In this document: positions 1 to 8,727 of the stretch, piece by piece
Layout of the letters: every line of letters starts with the position of its first letter
Numbering within the stretch: position 1 is the stretch's first letter
Source of the DNA: an uncultured Pelagibacteraceae bacterium
GTDB taxonomy: Bacteria; Pseudomonadota; Alphaproteobacteria; Pelagibacterales; Pelagibacteraceae
NCBI GenBank assembly: GCA_902575835.1
Contig: CACGSX010000006.1
Location: 1-57,882 of the forward strand
Reading direction: 5' to 3'
DNA: 57,882 nucleotides
The notes under the pieces: model-generated
Told to the model about the DNA's origin: nothing
The model's database searches: none
Seen by the model: only the letters and a program-made list of their open reading frames with translations
Made by a program: the position numbers and the translations under genes

Positions 1-7
1 GCTAAAG

Positions 8-91
8 ATGGCTAAAAGAAGAAAAAAAGCTGCTAAAAAGAAAACTAAGAAAAAAGCTAAGAAAAAAGCTAAGAAGAAAAGAAGAAAATAG
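8..91 (+). CDS. Lysine/arginine-rich small basic protein (27 aa, or the C-terminus of a longer one)
   Basis: The ATG at position 8 opens a 27-codon frame ending in TAG just before a strong terminator. Nearly every residue is Lys, Arg or Ala, with KKKA-type repeats like the basic tails of histone H1-like bacterial nucleoid proteins. No in-frame stop lies between the window edge and the ATG, so this may be the tail of a longer protein that starts outside the window. Composition alone suggests nucleic-acid binding; I do not recognise a family. The terminator directly downstream supports a real transcribed gene end. Confidence 0.45.
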   Translation: MAKRRKKAAKKKTKKKAKKKAKKKRRK

Positions 92-110
92 TTTAGTATT
101 CTTTTTAACA

Positions 111-149
111 AACGCTTCTCATGGCGCTTGCGTGAGGAGCGTTTTTTTT
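111..149 (+). terminator. Rho-independent terminator after the lysine-rich ORF
   Basis: An 11-bp stem pairs 111-121 with 133-143 (one G-T wobble), has an 11-base loop, and runs into eight T residues at 142-149. It sits between the plus-strand lysine-rich ORF and the 3' end of the minus-strand carD gene. Read on the minus strand the hairpin is kept but is followed only by a weak T-rich stretch, so it may also stop carD transcripts, less efficiently. Confidence 0.85.
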
Positions 150-1017
150 ATTTAGCAATCTCTTCTGTAATCTCTTCTTCGTTTTGTTTATTTTCAGCTT
201 TTTGGATTTGTTTTTCAATATTTCGTTTCAACGCTTTATCTAATTTTTTTTGTGTGTCTTCAAAGCTTATACCCAAAACTATCTGAAATTCTGTAAGCAA
301 TCTATCATATGCTTTTTCAAAAAGCTGCCTTTCACTGTAAGATTGATCGACCATTAGATCATCACCTTTATTGAGATCTCTAACAACTTCTGCTAATTCA
401 TAAATTTTACCTGAAGAAATTTTTGCCTCATATTCCTGTGCCCTTCTACTCCACATACTTCTTTTAATCTTTGGTTTACTTTTCAAAATACTTACACATT
501 TATTAACTTGATTAATTGTAGCCAAAGGTCTCAAATGAGATTGTTTATTTACTGGAACCATTCCATTAGCTTTATCTTTTTCAAACTTAAGAATATAAGC
601 TTCGATATCTATCCCACCTATATTCATCTTTTTGAATTCTGTAATTTGGCCAACTCCATGTTTTGGGTAAACTACATAGTCTTTTATCTTATATTCTTTT
701 TTTTCAGTATCTTGTTTTTTTACTTTTTTAATTTCTGGTTTTTGTTCATTATTTTTTGGAATTCTTAATAAATTATTATTTGAATCAGAATTATCTTTTT
801 TGTCAGCTTTTAATATTTTTGATTTAGCAATTTTTTTTGAAATATTTTTTTGAACTTTTGTTTTTTTTTGGGTAGTTAAATTTTTATTTTTATTTTTTTT
901 TTCAATATTCTTTTTTTTTTTATTTTTTGAAACTACTTTTGGATTTTTTTTTTTAGATATTGCTTTTTTTTTCTTAAAGGTTTTCTTCAAAGTACTTATC
1001 AAACTTATTTTTTTCAT
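148..1017 (-). CDS. carD: CarD/CdnL-family RNA polymerase-binding transcription regulator with a long lysine-rich N-terminus
   Basis: The 289-aa product has two parts. Residues ~1-105 are low-complexity and extremely Lys/Asn-rich. Residues ~107-275 form a CarD domain: the RNAP-interacting beta module ([12 protein letters not shown] and following) and a helical region with [12 protein letters not shown] and an ELAEVVRDL segment. CarD/CdnL proteins bind the RNA polymerase beta subunit and stabilise open promoter complexes. Typical alphaproteobacterial CdnL is about 160-170 aa without such a tail. The start codon at 1017 lies 44 bases inside the upstream ferredoxin gene, and no other ATG precedes the domain, so the tail appears to be translated. 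The tail is encoded by A-tracts up to 11 bases long. Last gene of the helicase-TerB-fdxA-carD run. Confidence 0.88.
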   Translation of the reverse strand: MKKISLISTLKKTFKKKKAISKKKNPKVVSKNKKKKNIEKKNKNKNLTTQKKTKVQKNISKKIAKSKILKADKKDNSDSNNNLLRIPKNNEQKPEIKKVKKQDTEKKEYKIKDYVVYPKHGVGQITEFKKMNIGGIDIEAYILKFEKDKANGMVPVNKQSHLRPLATINQVNKCVSILKSKPKIKRSMWSRRAQEYEAKISSGKIYELAEVVRDLNKGDDLMVDQSYSERQLFEKAYDRLLTEFQIVLGISFEDTQKKLDKALKRNIEKQIQKAENKQNEEEITEEIAK

Positions 1018-1300
1018 CTTTAAATTTCTCGTGATCTTTTAGAGGTTCTTTCATTTCTGATATATTTGGCCATATTTCGGAGTATTTTTTATTAACGTCT
1101 AACCACTTCTCACTTCCTTCCTCTGTGTCTGAAACAATAGCCTCAACAGGACACTCTGGTTCACAAACGCCACAATCTATACACTCATCAGGTTTAATTA
1201 CAAGCATATTTTTGCCCTCATAGAAACAATCAACAGGACATACATCAACACAAGTCGTATGCTTGCACTTAATGCATTTATCATTAACTAAATATGTCAT
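974..1300 (-). CDS. fdxA: Ferredoxin, 7Fe-8S (FdxA) type
   Basis: This 108-aa protein matches the small alphaproteobacterial FdxA ferredoxins. The cysteines C9, C12, C17, C21 and C25, then C40, C43, C46 and C50 ([12 protein letters not shown]) are spaced as in one 3Fe-4S plus one 4Fe-4S cluster. The C-terminal tail is acidic, and family length is about 110 aa. It is a cytosolic electron carrier whose partner cannot be told from sequence. The ATG overlaps the TGA of the TerB-like gene by four bases (ATGA), and its own 3' end overlaps carD by 44 bases, so all are likely read from one mRNA. Confidence 0.95.
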   Translation of the reverse strand: MTYLVNDKCIKCKHTTCVDVCPVDCFYEGKNMLVIKPDECIDCGVCEPECPVEAIVSDTEEGSEKWLDVNKKYSEIWPNISEMKEPLKDHEKFKDEKNKFDKYFEENL

Positions 1301-1722
1301 TGATTTGATTTAATTTTTTCTTTTATATCTCCAACTACCTTTGCATCAAGATATAGCAATCCAGACAATCTTCTCATTAAATTTGTTTCATACATATCTG
1401 CTTGCTCATCTGAATAAATAATAGTCCATAAAGCCTCTATAACTATCTTTTTTTCCTCAAAACTTTTATTTTTTACTTCCCTGGTAAATTCAAGGATTTG
1501 GTTTGCATCCTTCTCTTTTGTTTCTGCTTCCTTTATTATTTCATCTAAAATATCTTCAGCTGCTCCCATTTCTATCAAAGCGTTTTTTATAATATTTCTC
1601 TCTTTTTCTGTGAAGTTTTGATCAATTTTTGCAGAGTGAATTAAAAGAGCAGCAATACTGATTAAAGATAAATGATTCTCGTCATTCTCAGAATTTTTAT
1701 CTTTTTTAAATAAACTAAACAT
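1297..1722 (-). CDS. TerB-like (tellurite-resistance/DUF533-type) helical protein
   Basis: The 141-aa product resembles the TerB family: an all-helical protein with two repeated segments, each containing an acidic loop ([17 protein letters not shown] near residue 30 and [17 protein letters not shown] near residue 110) as in stand-alone bacterial TerB-like proteins. Such proteins are linked to stress and membrane-associated metal binding, but their biochemical role is not settled. There is no signal peptide. The start codon shares one base with the helicase stop (TAATG), indicating translational coupling. In many alphaproteobacteria an S4 RNA-binding protein occupies the slot between the helicase and fdxA; here the TerB-like protein is there instead. 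Confidence 0.75.
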   Translation of the reverse strand: MFSLFKKDKNSENDENHLSLISIAALLIHSAKIDQNFTEKERNIIKNALIEMGAAEDILDEIIKEAETKEKDANQILEFTREVKNKSFEEKKIVIEALWTIIYSDEQADMYETNLMRRLSGLLYLDAKVVGDIKEKIKSNQ

Positions 1723-4202
1723 TATTTTAACACTAGTTGATTTAATACACTAAATGGATTATTGGAATAGTCTTTTTTGTCATGTCTTTTAGAAACTTTA
1801 TTCTTTGATGGAAGATACTTTATAAAGAGCTCTTTTTCTTTTTCATAAATCTTGTAATCCATTTTTTTTAAAAGTTTCTTAAAATTTTCTTTAGAGCATC
1901 CGAGTAAGTTTAACATTTCAGGTACGACCTTTATCTCTTTTTTGCCCTCTTTTTCTGAGTTAAATATTAATAGAAATAATCTTTCTAGTATGTCAATCCT
2001 AACATAAATATCATCAAATTTTTCAAAACCACATAGTAGCATAAAATCTTTATTTGTAGATTTCATATTATTTACAAAATTTAATCCAAAAGTTGGAGGT
2101 GATAAATTCAAAAATTTATTATTATAACTTTTCCATAATAAAATTCTCAAAGAAACGGAACTTGGTTTAAATAACTTAAATAAAAATACATGGTATCTCC
2201 CAAATTTTACACCAAGTTTTCTTAATTTTTTCCTGTCATCTTGATTTATTTTTTTTAAGTAATCAGCAATATTTGATCTTTTTATAACACCATTATTTTC
2301 ATAAAGTCTGAAAGCTAAAGCTCTAAGTTCAGGATTGTTTTCCTTGATATTTTTCAACTCAATCAAACTATTAAGCTCAGTTTCAATTTTTTTAATTATC
2401 CATTTATTTAGGTAGTCGTTTAAATCATTTCTTTCATTATTCTCAATCATTTCATCTATTATTAAATCAATTTTTGGATTTAGATAATCAGATCCAGGTG
2501 CAAGTTTTGCTATTGGATCATTTCTCCAATATATCTTAAAGTTATCTCTCAATTCTATAAGTCCAGTATCCATTATTTGTTGTATTCTATTGGTTATTTC
2601 TGGACCTACATTTTGCCTTGCAGCTTTTTTTAATGATTTAATATCTGCATCTAGAGCATCTACTTTTAAATCTAATTGAAGTTTTAAACCTTTTAAAATT
2701 CCAATATATTGATCATTAATCAATACCTTTTCTTCCTCTAGAATTTGAGTTTTTAGCTCAATATCTTGTTTTAATCCTTTAGCTAAAACGCTAGCTCTTT
2801 TATCTATAAAAGTTTTGGTTAATTCATCATGAAGTCTATCCGATAATTTATCCTCTAAGTTTTTAGTTCGTTCGACCCAATAATCTTGATTTTCAACCCA
2901 ATTAGATTTGTTTGCAACATATGACCAAGTTCTAACATTCGATATTCTATTTGAAATTGAGTCTACATTTCCATCCAGCTTATCAAGCATAGAAAGTTGT
3001 TTTTTCATATAATAGTTGGGTATTTTGCTTTCCTCACCGGTCAAAAAATTGAATACTTTATCTACAACTCCCAAGTGGTGACCATAAGTTTTTTTGACAA
3101 AATCAGGTATTTGACAACATTCCCAAAGAATTTTCAAAACGTTTGAATTATTTTCTATATTGTTGTTATTTTCTTTTAAAAAATATTTTAAAACTTTTTC
3201 ATCTTCACATTCTCCCACTCTTCTTAGCCAGTCTTTGCTAGGTCTTTCGTCCAATGATTTTAGTAAGGTTTCTTTATTGTTAAAGTTTAAATCAGAATTT
3301 CTCCAGAATATATTTTGTATTTCTGGAAAATTATGATTTTCTAAAAACTCTATTTCTTCTGGATTAATTTCATCACAATCTCCAGTAATACCAAAACTTC
3401 CATCATTTAAATAACGACCAGCTCTTCCTGAAATTTGACCAATTTCTGAGATTTTTAATCTTCTAATTTTTTTCCCATCAAATTTTTTTATGTTTGAAAA
3501 ATAAACATTATCTAGATCCATATTTATTCCCATTCCAATAGCATCAGTAGCAACAAGATAATCAACATCTCCTGATTGATATAAACTTACTTGAGCGTTT
3601 CTAGTTTTTGGGCTGAGAGATCCCATAACAATTGCCGAACCACCCTTTTGTCTTCTTATAAGTTCAGCAATTGCATATACTTCCTCAGTAGAAAAAGCAA
3701 TTACAGCACTTTTTCTCTCAATTCTTGAAATTTTTTTGTGTCCGCAAAATGAGAGTTTTGATAATCTTTGTTTATTTATAAACTCAACATCATCATCAAG
3801 TTTTTGAATAATACTTTTTATAGTATTGGAACCCATTAGCATTGTTAATTTCTCACCTCTTAGATTTAATAATCTGTCCGTAAAAATATGACCTCTTTCG
3901 TGATCTGAGCACATTTGAATTTCATCTATGCCTACAAAGTCTAAAACTTTATCTATTGGCATTGACTCCACAGTACACAAAAAATATTTTGCATTAATTG
4001 GTATAATTTTTTCTTCACCAGTAATAAGAGCAACTTTAGATGCATCTACCTTTTGCACAATTTTATCATATACTTCTCTTGCTAGGAGTCTTAAAGGGAA
4101 TCCTATCATTCCTGTGTCGAACGAAAGCATCGTTTCTATAGCTAAAAAAGTTTTACCGGTATTTGTAGGTCCAAGAACTGCGGTGATCTTATTTTTTGAC
4201 AT
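1722..4202 (-). CDS. SUV3-like superfamily 2 RNA helicase
   Basis: The 826-aa protein starts directly with a Walker A motif (GPTNTGKT, residues ~11-18) and carries a DEIQM Walker B box around residue 92 and a helicase C domain with ATDAIGMGINM and GQISGRAGR (~motifs V and VI). This DEIQ arrangement and short N-terminus are characteristic of SUV3/MgpS-type helicases, which work with exoribonucleases in mitochondrial and bacterial RNA turnover. The C-terminal ~450 residues are helical and charged, without a recognisable RNase domain. First gene of a minus-strand run with TerB-like, fdxA and carD. It diverges from acetoacetyl-CoA synthetase across a 162-base AT-rich spacer in which I see no other feature. 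Confidence 0.88.
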   Translation of the reverse strand: MSKNKITAVLGPTNTGKTFLAIETMLSFDTGMIGFPLRLLAREVYDKIVQKVDASKVALITGEEKIIPINAKYFLCTVESMPIDKVLDFVGIDEIQMCSDHERGHIFTDRLLNLRGEKLTMLMGSNTIKSIIQKLDDDVEFINKQRLSKLSFCGHKKISRIERKSAVIAFSTEEVYAIAELIRRQKGGSAIVMGSLSPKTRNAQVSLYQSGDVDYLVATDAIGMGINMDLDNVYFSNIKKFDGKKIRRLKISEIGQISGRAGRYLNDGSFGITGDCDEINPEEIEFLENHNFPEIQNIFWRNSDLNFNNKETLLKSLDERPSKDWLRRVGECEDEKVLKYFLKENNNNIENNSNVLKILWECCQIPDFVKKTYGHHLGVVDKVFNFLTGEESKIPNYYMKKQLSMLDKLDGNVDSISNRISNVRTWSYVANKSNWVENQDYWVERTKNLEDKLSDRLHDELTKTFIDKRASVLAKGLKQDIELKTQILEEEKVLINDQYIGILKGLKLQLDLKVDALDADIKSLKKAARQNVGPEITNRIQQIMDTGLIELRDNFKIYWRNDPIAKLAPGSDYLNPKIDLIIDEMIENNERNDLNDYLNKWIIKKIETELNSLIELKNIKENNPELRALAFRLYENNGVIKRSNIADYLKKINQDDRKKLRKLGVKFGRYHVFLFKLFKPSSVSLRILLWKSYNNKFLNLSPPTFGLNFVNNMKSTNKDFMLLCGFEKFDDIYVRIDILERLFLLIFNSEKEGKKEIKVVPEMLNLLGCSKENFKKLLKKMDYKIYEKEKELFIKYLPSKNKVSKRHDKKDYSNNPFSVLNQLVLK

Positions 4203-4364
4203 ATCAACTTTTAGTATGATCTTTTTTAAGCCTACTATATTTTGTTACTCAAAAAGAACAAAAATAGACTAAAACTAGTCCGAATCAGATAGGAAAAAGT
4301 TCTCATTTTCAATTTATATCATCTAAGGTTAGCATAAATTTTACAATATAAATATAAATATTTA

Positions 4365-6320
4365 ATGCCAAAAAAACTTTGGGAACCGTCTAAAGGACTT
4401 ATAAAAAATTCGAACTTGTTTACATATGAGAAATTTATTTCAAAAAATTATAATTATAATTTTTCAAGAAATTATAAAAAGTTACTAAAATGGAGTGTAA
4501 AAAATCCTAAAGATTTTTGGAACTCAATCTGGAAATATTTTGAAGTAATAGGAATAAAAACTAATAAATTCAAACTAACCAAGGATCTTGTTAATAGTAA
4601 GTTTTTTGTTAATTCAAAATTAAACTTTACAGAAAATCTTTTAGTTAAAAATTCTAATCAAAAAGCTGTTACATTCTTTAGTGAAAATGGTTACAGAGAA
4701 CAAAAGTCCTGGAAAGAACTTAATATTGATGTAAAAAAAATAATTACATTTTATAAAAAAATAAGTATTTCTGAAAAAGATAGAATAGCAGCATATACTC
4801 CAAATCAGATAGAAACAGTGGAGTGTTTCTTAAGTGCTAGTGCTATTGGATCAATCTGGAGCTCTTGCTCACCTGATTTTGGTGTACCTGGAGTTATAGA
4901 GCGTTTTTCGCAAATTAAACCTAAATTATTAATTATTACTGATAAATATTATTATAACGGAAAGGAAATAAATATTATTGAGAGATTGCCTAAAATATTA
5001 AAAAAAATAAAAAGTATAAAATCAGTATTAATTTTAAATTATCCTGGAAAAAAATTAAGAAAAATCGAAAAAATTAAAAATATAAAAATTTATTATTTTA
5101 ATGATATTAAAAAACTTGAAATAAGTACAAATAAATTAAAAAAATTTGATTTTGACCACGAATTAGCAATTTTATACTCAAGTGGCACAACAGGTAAACC
5201 AAAATGTATTTGTCATAGATCTGGTGGGGTTTTATTACAACATTTGAAAGAACATCAATTACATTGCAACATAAAACCAAATGATAATGTATTTTACTTT
5301 ACAACTTGTGGATGGATGATGTGGAATTGGCTTGTTACAGCCTTAGCATCTAAAGCATCAATATTGTTATTTGATGGCTTTCCTATGCATAAATCTCCAG
5401 ATTTATTATTAAAAATTGCAAATAAAGAGAAAGTTACTCTATTTGGTATAAGCGCTAAATATATTGATCAACTTATCAAGCATAAAGTAAAAGTAAAAAA
5501 TAAAATAAAACTTAAGTTCTTAAAAACGATTTGCTCAACAGGATCTCCACTTTCTAAAGATGGTTTTGAATTTGTTTATAAAAATATAAAAAAAAATGTT
5601 CATTTGGCATCTATTTCTGGAGGAACAGATATTGTCTCATGTTTCGTAAATGGAAATATTTATTCGGGTGTAAACAGTGGTGAAATACAAAACAATGGTC
5701 TTGGCATGGATACGGCAGTATTTTCTGAAAAAGGTAAATCAATTTTAAATAAAAAAGGAGAATTGGTATGCAGAAACTCTTTTCCATCAATGCCTTTAAA
5801 ATTTTGGAATGATCCTGGAAAAGTTAAATATAAAAAAGCCTATTTTTCAAAATTTAAAAATATTTGGCATCATGGAGATTATGCTGAGAGAAAGAATAAT
5901 GGGTCTTATATTATCTATGGAAGATCAGATGCAACATTAAACCCAGGTGGTGTTCGACTTGGTACAGCTGAAGTATATTCTGTTGTGGAAAAATTTAAAG
6001 AAGTAAAAGAATCTATAGTAGTTGGCCAATCTTGGGAGAATGATGTAAGGATAATACTTTTCACAGTCTTATCAAAAAACAATAAATTAGACGAAAAATT
6101 AATTTCTAAACTAAAAAAAACAATTAGATATGAGGCTTCACCTAGGCATGTACCTGCTAAAATAATTGCGGTAAACGATATTCCAAGAACTAAGAATGGT
6201 AAAATTGTAGAAGTAGCCGTTAAAAATATTATAGATGGAAATAAAATAAATAATATTGAAGCATTATCAAATCCATCTGCTTTAAATGAATATAAAAATC
6301 TTATTGAGTTAAAATCATAA
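4365..6320 (+). CDS. aacS: Acetoacetyl-CoA synthetase (acetoacetate-CoA ligase)
   Basis: A 651-aa ANL-superfamily adenylating enzyme. It shows the P-loop SSGTTGKPK (about residues 272-280), the GGTDI motif near 420, HGDYAE, the hinge region GRSDATLNPGGVRLGTAEVY, and the C-terminal catalytic lysine motif PRTKNGKIVE. Length and the N-terminal LWEPS... followed by FWNSIWKYF fit acetoacetyl-CoA synthetases better than acetyl-CoA synthetases. It would convert acetoacetate, ATP and CoA to acetoacetyl-CoA, feeding thiolase. The stop codon shares one base with the start of the aminotransferase gene (TAATG), so the two are probably co-translated. Confidence 0.9.
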   Translation: MPKKLWEPSKGLIKNSNLFTYEKFISKNYNYNFSRNYKKLLKWSVKNPKDFWNSIWKYFEVIGIKTNKFKLTKDLVNSKFFVNSKLNFTENLLVKNSNQKAVTFFSENGYREQKSWKELNIDVKKIITFYKKISISEKDRIAAYTPNQIETVECFLSASAIGSIWSSCSPDFGVPGVIERFSQIKPKLLIITDKYYYNGKEINIIERLPKILKKIKSIKSVLILNYPGKKLRKIEKIKNIKIYYFNDIKKLEISTNKLKKFDFDHELAILYSSGTTGKPKCICHRSGGVLLQHLKEHQLHCNIKPNDNVFYFTTCGWMMWNWLVTALASKASILLFDGFPMHKSPDLLLKIANKEKVTLFGISAKYIDQLIKHKVKVKNKIKLKFLKTICSTGSPLSKDGFEFVYKNIKKNVHLASISGGTDIVSCFVNGNIYSGVNSGEIQNNGLGMDTAVFSEKGKSILNKKGELVCRNSFPSMPLKFWNDPGKVKYKKAYFSKFKNIWHHGDYAERKNNGSYIIYGRSDATLNPGGVRLGTAEVYSVVEKFKEVKESIVVGQSWENDVRIILFTVLSKNNKLDEKLISKLKKTIRYEASPRHVPAKIIAVNDIPRTKNGKIVEVAVKNIIDGNKINNIEALSNPSALNEYKNLIELKS

Positions 6321-7543
6321 TGATTAAAGATACTATTAAAAGCCTAAGTCTATCAGCAACTCTAAAATTAAACGAAAAATCAAAAGTCATTGAAAATGAA
6401 GGAAAAAATATTATTAAGTTTGGATTTGGACAATCGCCATTCCCAGTTCCAATTACTATTGTTGAAGAATTAAAAAAAAATGCACATCAGAAAAGTTATT
6501 TACCTATCCAGGGATTAGATAAATTAAGAGACTCAATTGCAAAATATGAGTCAAAAAAAAAAAATTATAATTTTAAATCAGGTCAGGTCATTGTAGGTCC
6601 TGGAACCAAAGAGTTAATGTTCTTGATGCATTTAGCATTTGAAGGTGAAGTTTTGTTACCAGCCCCGAGCTGGGTATCTTACAAACCACAATCAATTATA
6701 GCTAAAAATAACTATCATTGGGTTCAAACATCAGCTGAAAACAATTGGTTTCCTAAAGCTCAAGAAATAGAAAAAATTATTTTAAAAAAACCATATGAAA
6801 AATATCTTTTATTTCTTAATTCTCCAAATAACCCATCAGGACAAGTATGCAAAAATTTAAAAGAAATATCTTCAATAATAAAAAAATATAATATTTTGGT
6901 TTTATCAGATGAAATTTATTCTGAATTAACATTTGATGAAAATTATATTTCTATTTTTGAACACTGCCCAGATAATGTCATAATAAGTAATGGACTTAGT
7001 AAATGGTGTGGCGCTGGAGGATGGAGACTTGGGTACTTTATAATCCCAAAGAAAAAAATTGAATTACTTAAGTCTATGAAAGTTTTAGCAAGTGAAACAT
7101 TTTCTGCAGTAAGTTCACCAATTCAGTTTGCTGCAATATCTGCTTTTAATGGCAATCACCAAGATTATATTTTAAAATCAAAAAAAATTCTTAAAGCTGT
7201 TGGAGAATACGTTTATAGAAATTTATCATCTAATAATATCATTATGAACAAACCAATGGGAGGCTTTTATTTATTGCCAGAATTCTTAAATAAAAAATTT
7301 GATAGCTCCTCTATTTTATGCGATGAAATTTTAACTGATTTAAATATTGCTTTACTTCCAGGAAGTGATTTTGGATTTGATCAAAAAAGGATGATAGTTC
7401 GTTTAAGTTTTACAGACTTTGATGGAGATACATTCATGAAAAATATTAAAGTAAAAACCGATATTAATGACGAGTTAATAAAATTGTACGCCCCAAAGGT
7501 TGTAGAAGGAGTAAATAAATTAAAATCTTGGGTTGAAAAATAA
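6320..7543 (+). CDS. PLP-dependent class I/II aminotransferase (aspartate-aminotransferase fold)
   Basis: A 407-aa fold-type I aminotransferase. The PLP-binding lysine is K228 in SNGLSKWCGAGGWRLGY; NSPNNPSGQV and SDEIYSELTF upstream are the expected cofactor-contact motifs, and a C-terminal arginine (MIVRLSF) would bind the substrate carboxylate. Substrate is not determinable from sequence; aspartate, aromatic or branched amino acids are all possible. It is coupled to aacS by a one-base overlap, which suggests a shared catabolic or anabolic context. A run of 12 adenines (6553-6564) lies inside the coding sequence, encoding part of a Lys stretch. Confidence 0.88.
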   Translation: MIKDTIKSLSLSATLKLNEKSKVIENEGKNIIKFGFGQSPFPVPITIVEELKKNAHQKSYLPIQGLDKLRDSIAKYESKKKNYNFKSGQVIVGPGTKELMFLMHLAFEGEVLLPAPSWVSYKPQSIIAKNNYHWVQTSAENNWFPKAQEIEKIILKKPYEKYLLFLNSPNNPSGQVCKNLKEISSIIKKYNILVLSDEIYSELTFDENYISIFEHCPDNVIISNGLSKWCGAGGWRLGYFIIPKKKIELLKSMKVLASETFSAVSSPIQFAAISAFNGNHQDYILKSKKILKAVGEYVYRNLSSNNIIMNKPMGGFYLLPEFLNKKFDSSSILCDEILTDLNIALLPGSDFGFDQKRMIVRLSFTDFDGDTFMKNIKVKTDINDELIKLYAPKVVEGVNKLKSWVEK

Positions 7544-7640
7544 TAATCACATAAAAAATTCCTTAATTAGCAACACTTATATTTAATGAATTTACTAGAC
7601 ACTCGAAGCAATAAATAGTTAGATTTAATTTTAAAACTTA

Positions 7641-7648
7641 AGAGAGGG
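7641..7648 (+). promoter_or_regulatory. Strong Shine-Dalgarno of the TAXI binding-protein gene
   Basis: AGAGAGGG lies three bases before the ATG at 7652. Most genes in this window have little or no recognisable ribosome-binding site, so this clear one suggests strong translation, as expected for an abundant periplasmic binding protein. Confidence 0.55.
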
Positions 7649-7651
7649 TAT

Positions 7652-8659
7652 ATGAAAAAAATATTATCAACAATATCAAGCTCTCTGATTATTTTTGCTG
7701 CTATATTTTCATTTGGATCAATAGCAAAATCAGCAGAGTTTTTTACAATAGGCACAGGAGGACCAACTGGAGTTTATTTTCAGACAGGAAACGCTATTTG
7801 TAAAATGTTACATAAATCAGCAATTAGTGCTGAACACGGTAGAAAAAAAGGCATGAAAGATAAAGCTTACAGATGTACCGCTCCTTCTACTGGAGGATCA
7901 AATTATAACATCGGTCAAATAAAAGATGGTGAGTTTCAATTTGGTGTAGCACAATCTGACTGGCAATATCATGCTTACAATGGATCAAGCAAATGGGAAG
8001 GGAAACAATTCAAAAATTTAAGAGCTGTTTTCTCAGTACATAACGAGCCATTTCAAATCTGGGCTAGAAAAAAAGCAAAAGTAAAAGATTTTATGGGTCT
8101 TAAAGGAAAAGTAGTGAACATTGGAAATCCAGGTTCTGGTCAAAGAGGAACAATGGAAGAATTAATGAAAGCTATGGGAGTTGATAACAGTTTCTTTAAA
8201 TCAGTTACTGAGCTGACATCTTCAGAGCAAGTAAAAGCTTTATGTGATGGTAAAATTGATGCGTTTGGATATTCAGTAGGTTTTCCAAATGGGGCCATGG
8301 AACAAGCGGCAACATGTGCAGCTAAAGCTATGCCAATCAATTTAACAGGAGATGTAATTGATGGAATTATAAGTGGAGCAGATTATTATGCATCTGCAAC
8401 AATTCCAAAGGGTACTTATACTAAACAGAAAAAAGATGTAACTACATTCGGTGTTAAAGCTACTGTAGTAACAAGTGTGGATGTATCTGAAGATTTAGTT
8501 TACCAAGTTACAAAAGCTGTTTTTGAAAATTTTGATGATTTTAGAAAACAACATCCAGCCTTTGCTCCTTTAGAGAAAAAAAATATGATATCTGATGGTT
8601 TATCAGCACCACTTCATCCTGGAGCTGTTAAATACTACAAAGAAGCTGGTTTAATGTAA
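7652..8659 (+). CDS. TAXI-family TRAP transporter solute-binding protein
   Basis: The 335-aa product begins with a cleavable signal peptide (MKKILSTISSSLIIFAAIFS, predicted cut after the AKSA segment near residue 28). The mature protein opens with FFTIGTGGPTGVYFQTGNA, the hallmark of TAXI (TRAP-associated extracytoplasmic immunogenic) receptors. Other family signatures are TGGSNYNI, QFGVAQSDWQYHA and a C-terminal HPGAVKYYKEAGL. It captures a substrate in the periplasm for the fused permease encoded next; known TAXI ligands are small carboxylates such as glutamate or 2-oxoglutarate, but this ligand is unknown. A clear Shine-Dalgarno precedes it and a terminator-like hairpin follows it. Confidence 0.93.
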   Translation: MKKILSTISSSLIIFAAIFSFGSIAKSAEFFTIGTGGPTGVYFQTGNAICKMLHKSAISAEHGRKKGMKDKAYRCTAPSTGGSNYNIGQIKDGEFQFGVAQSDWQYHAYNGSSKWEGKQFKNLRAVFSVHNEPFQIWARKKAKVKDFMGLKGKVVNIGNPGSGQRGTMEELMKAMGVDNSFFKSVTELTSSEQVKALCDGKIDAFGYSVGFPNGAMEQAATCAAKAMPINLTGDVIDGIISGADYYASATIPKGTYTKQKKDVTTFGVKATVVTSVDVSEDLVYQVTKAVFENFDDFRKQHPAFAPLEKKNMISDGLSAPLHPGAVKYYKEAGLM

Positions 8660-8681
8660 TTAAATCTATATAAAAAAATTG

Positions 8682-8713
8682 AGGCCCAATATATCTATTG
8701 GGCCTTTTTTTTT
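8682..8713 (+). terminator. Intrinsic terminator/attenuator between TRAP binding protein and permease
   Basis: A perfect 10-bp stem (AGGCCCAATA, 8682-8691, with 8696-8705) closed by a four-base loop is followed by about nine T residues. It lies in the 68-base gap between the binding-protein stop codon and the permease start. The arrangement would give more binding-protein than permease mRNA if some polymerase reads through. Confidence 0.85.
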
Positions 8714-8727
8714 ATATATTAAGCTGA

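Noticed and set aside
508..768. Plus-strand 86-codon ORF inside carD
   Set aside because: It is antisense to the CarD coding region, Phe-rich because of the poly-A tracts on the other strand, and has no family signature.
4203..4364. Small RNA in the helicase/aacS spacer
   Set aside because: No hairpin with a T tail or conserved structure is visible; it most likely holds only divergent promoters, which are too degenerate to place.
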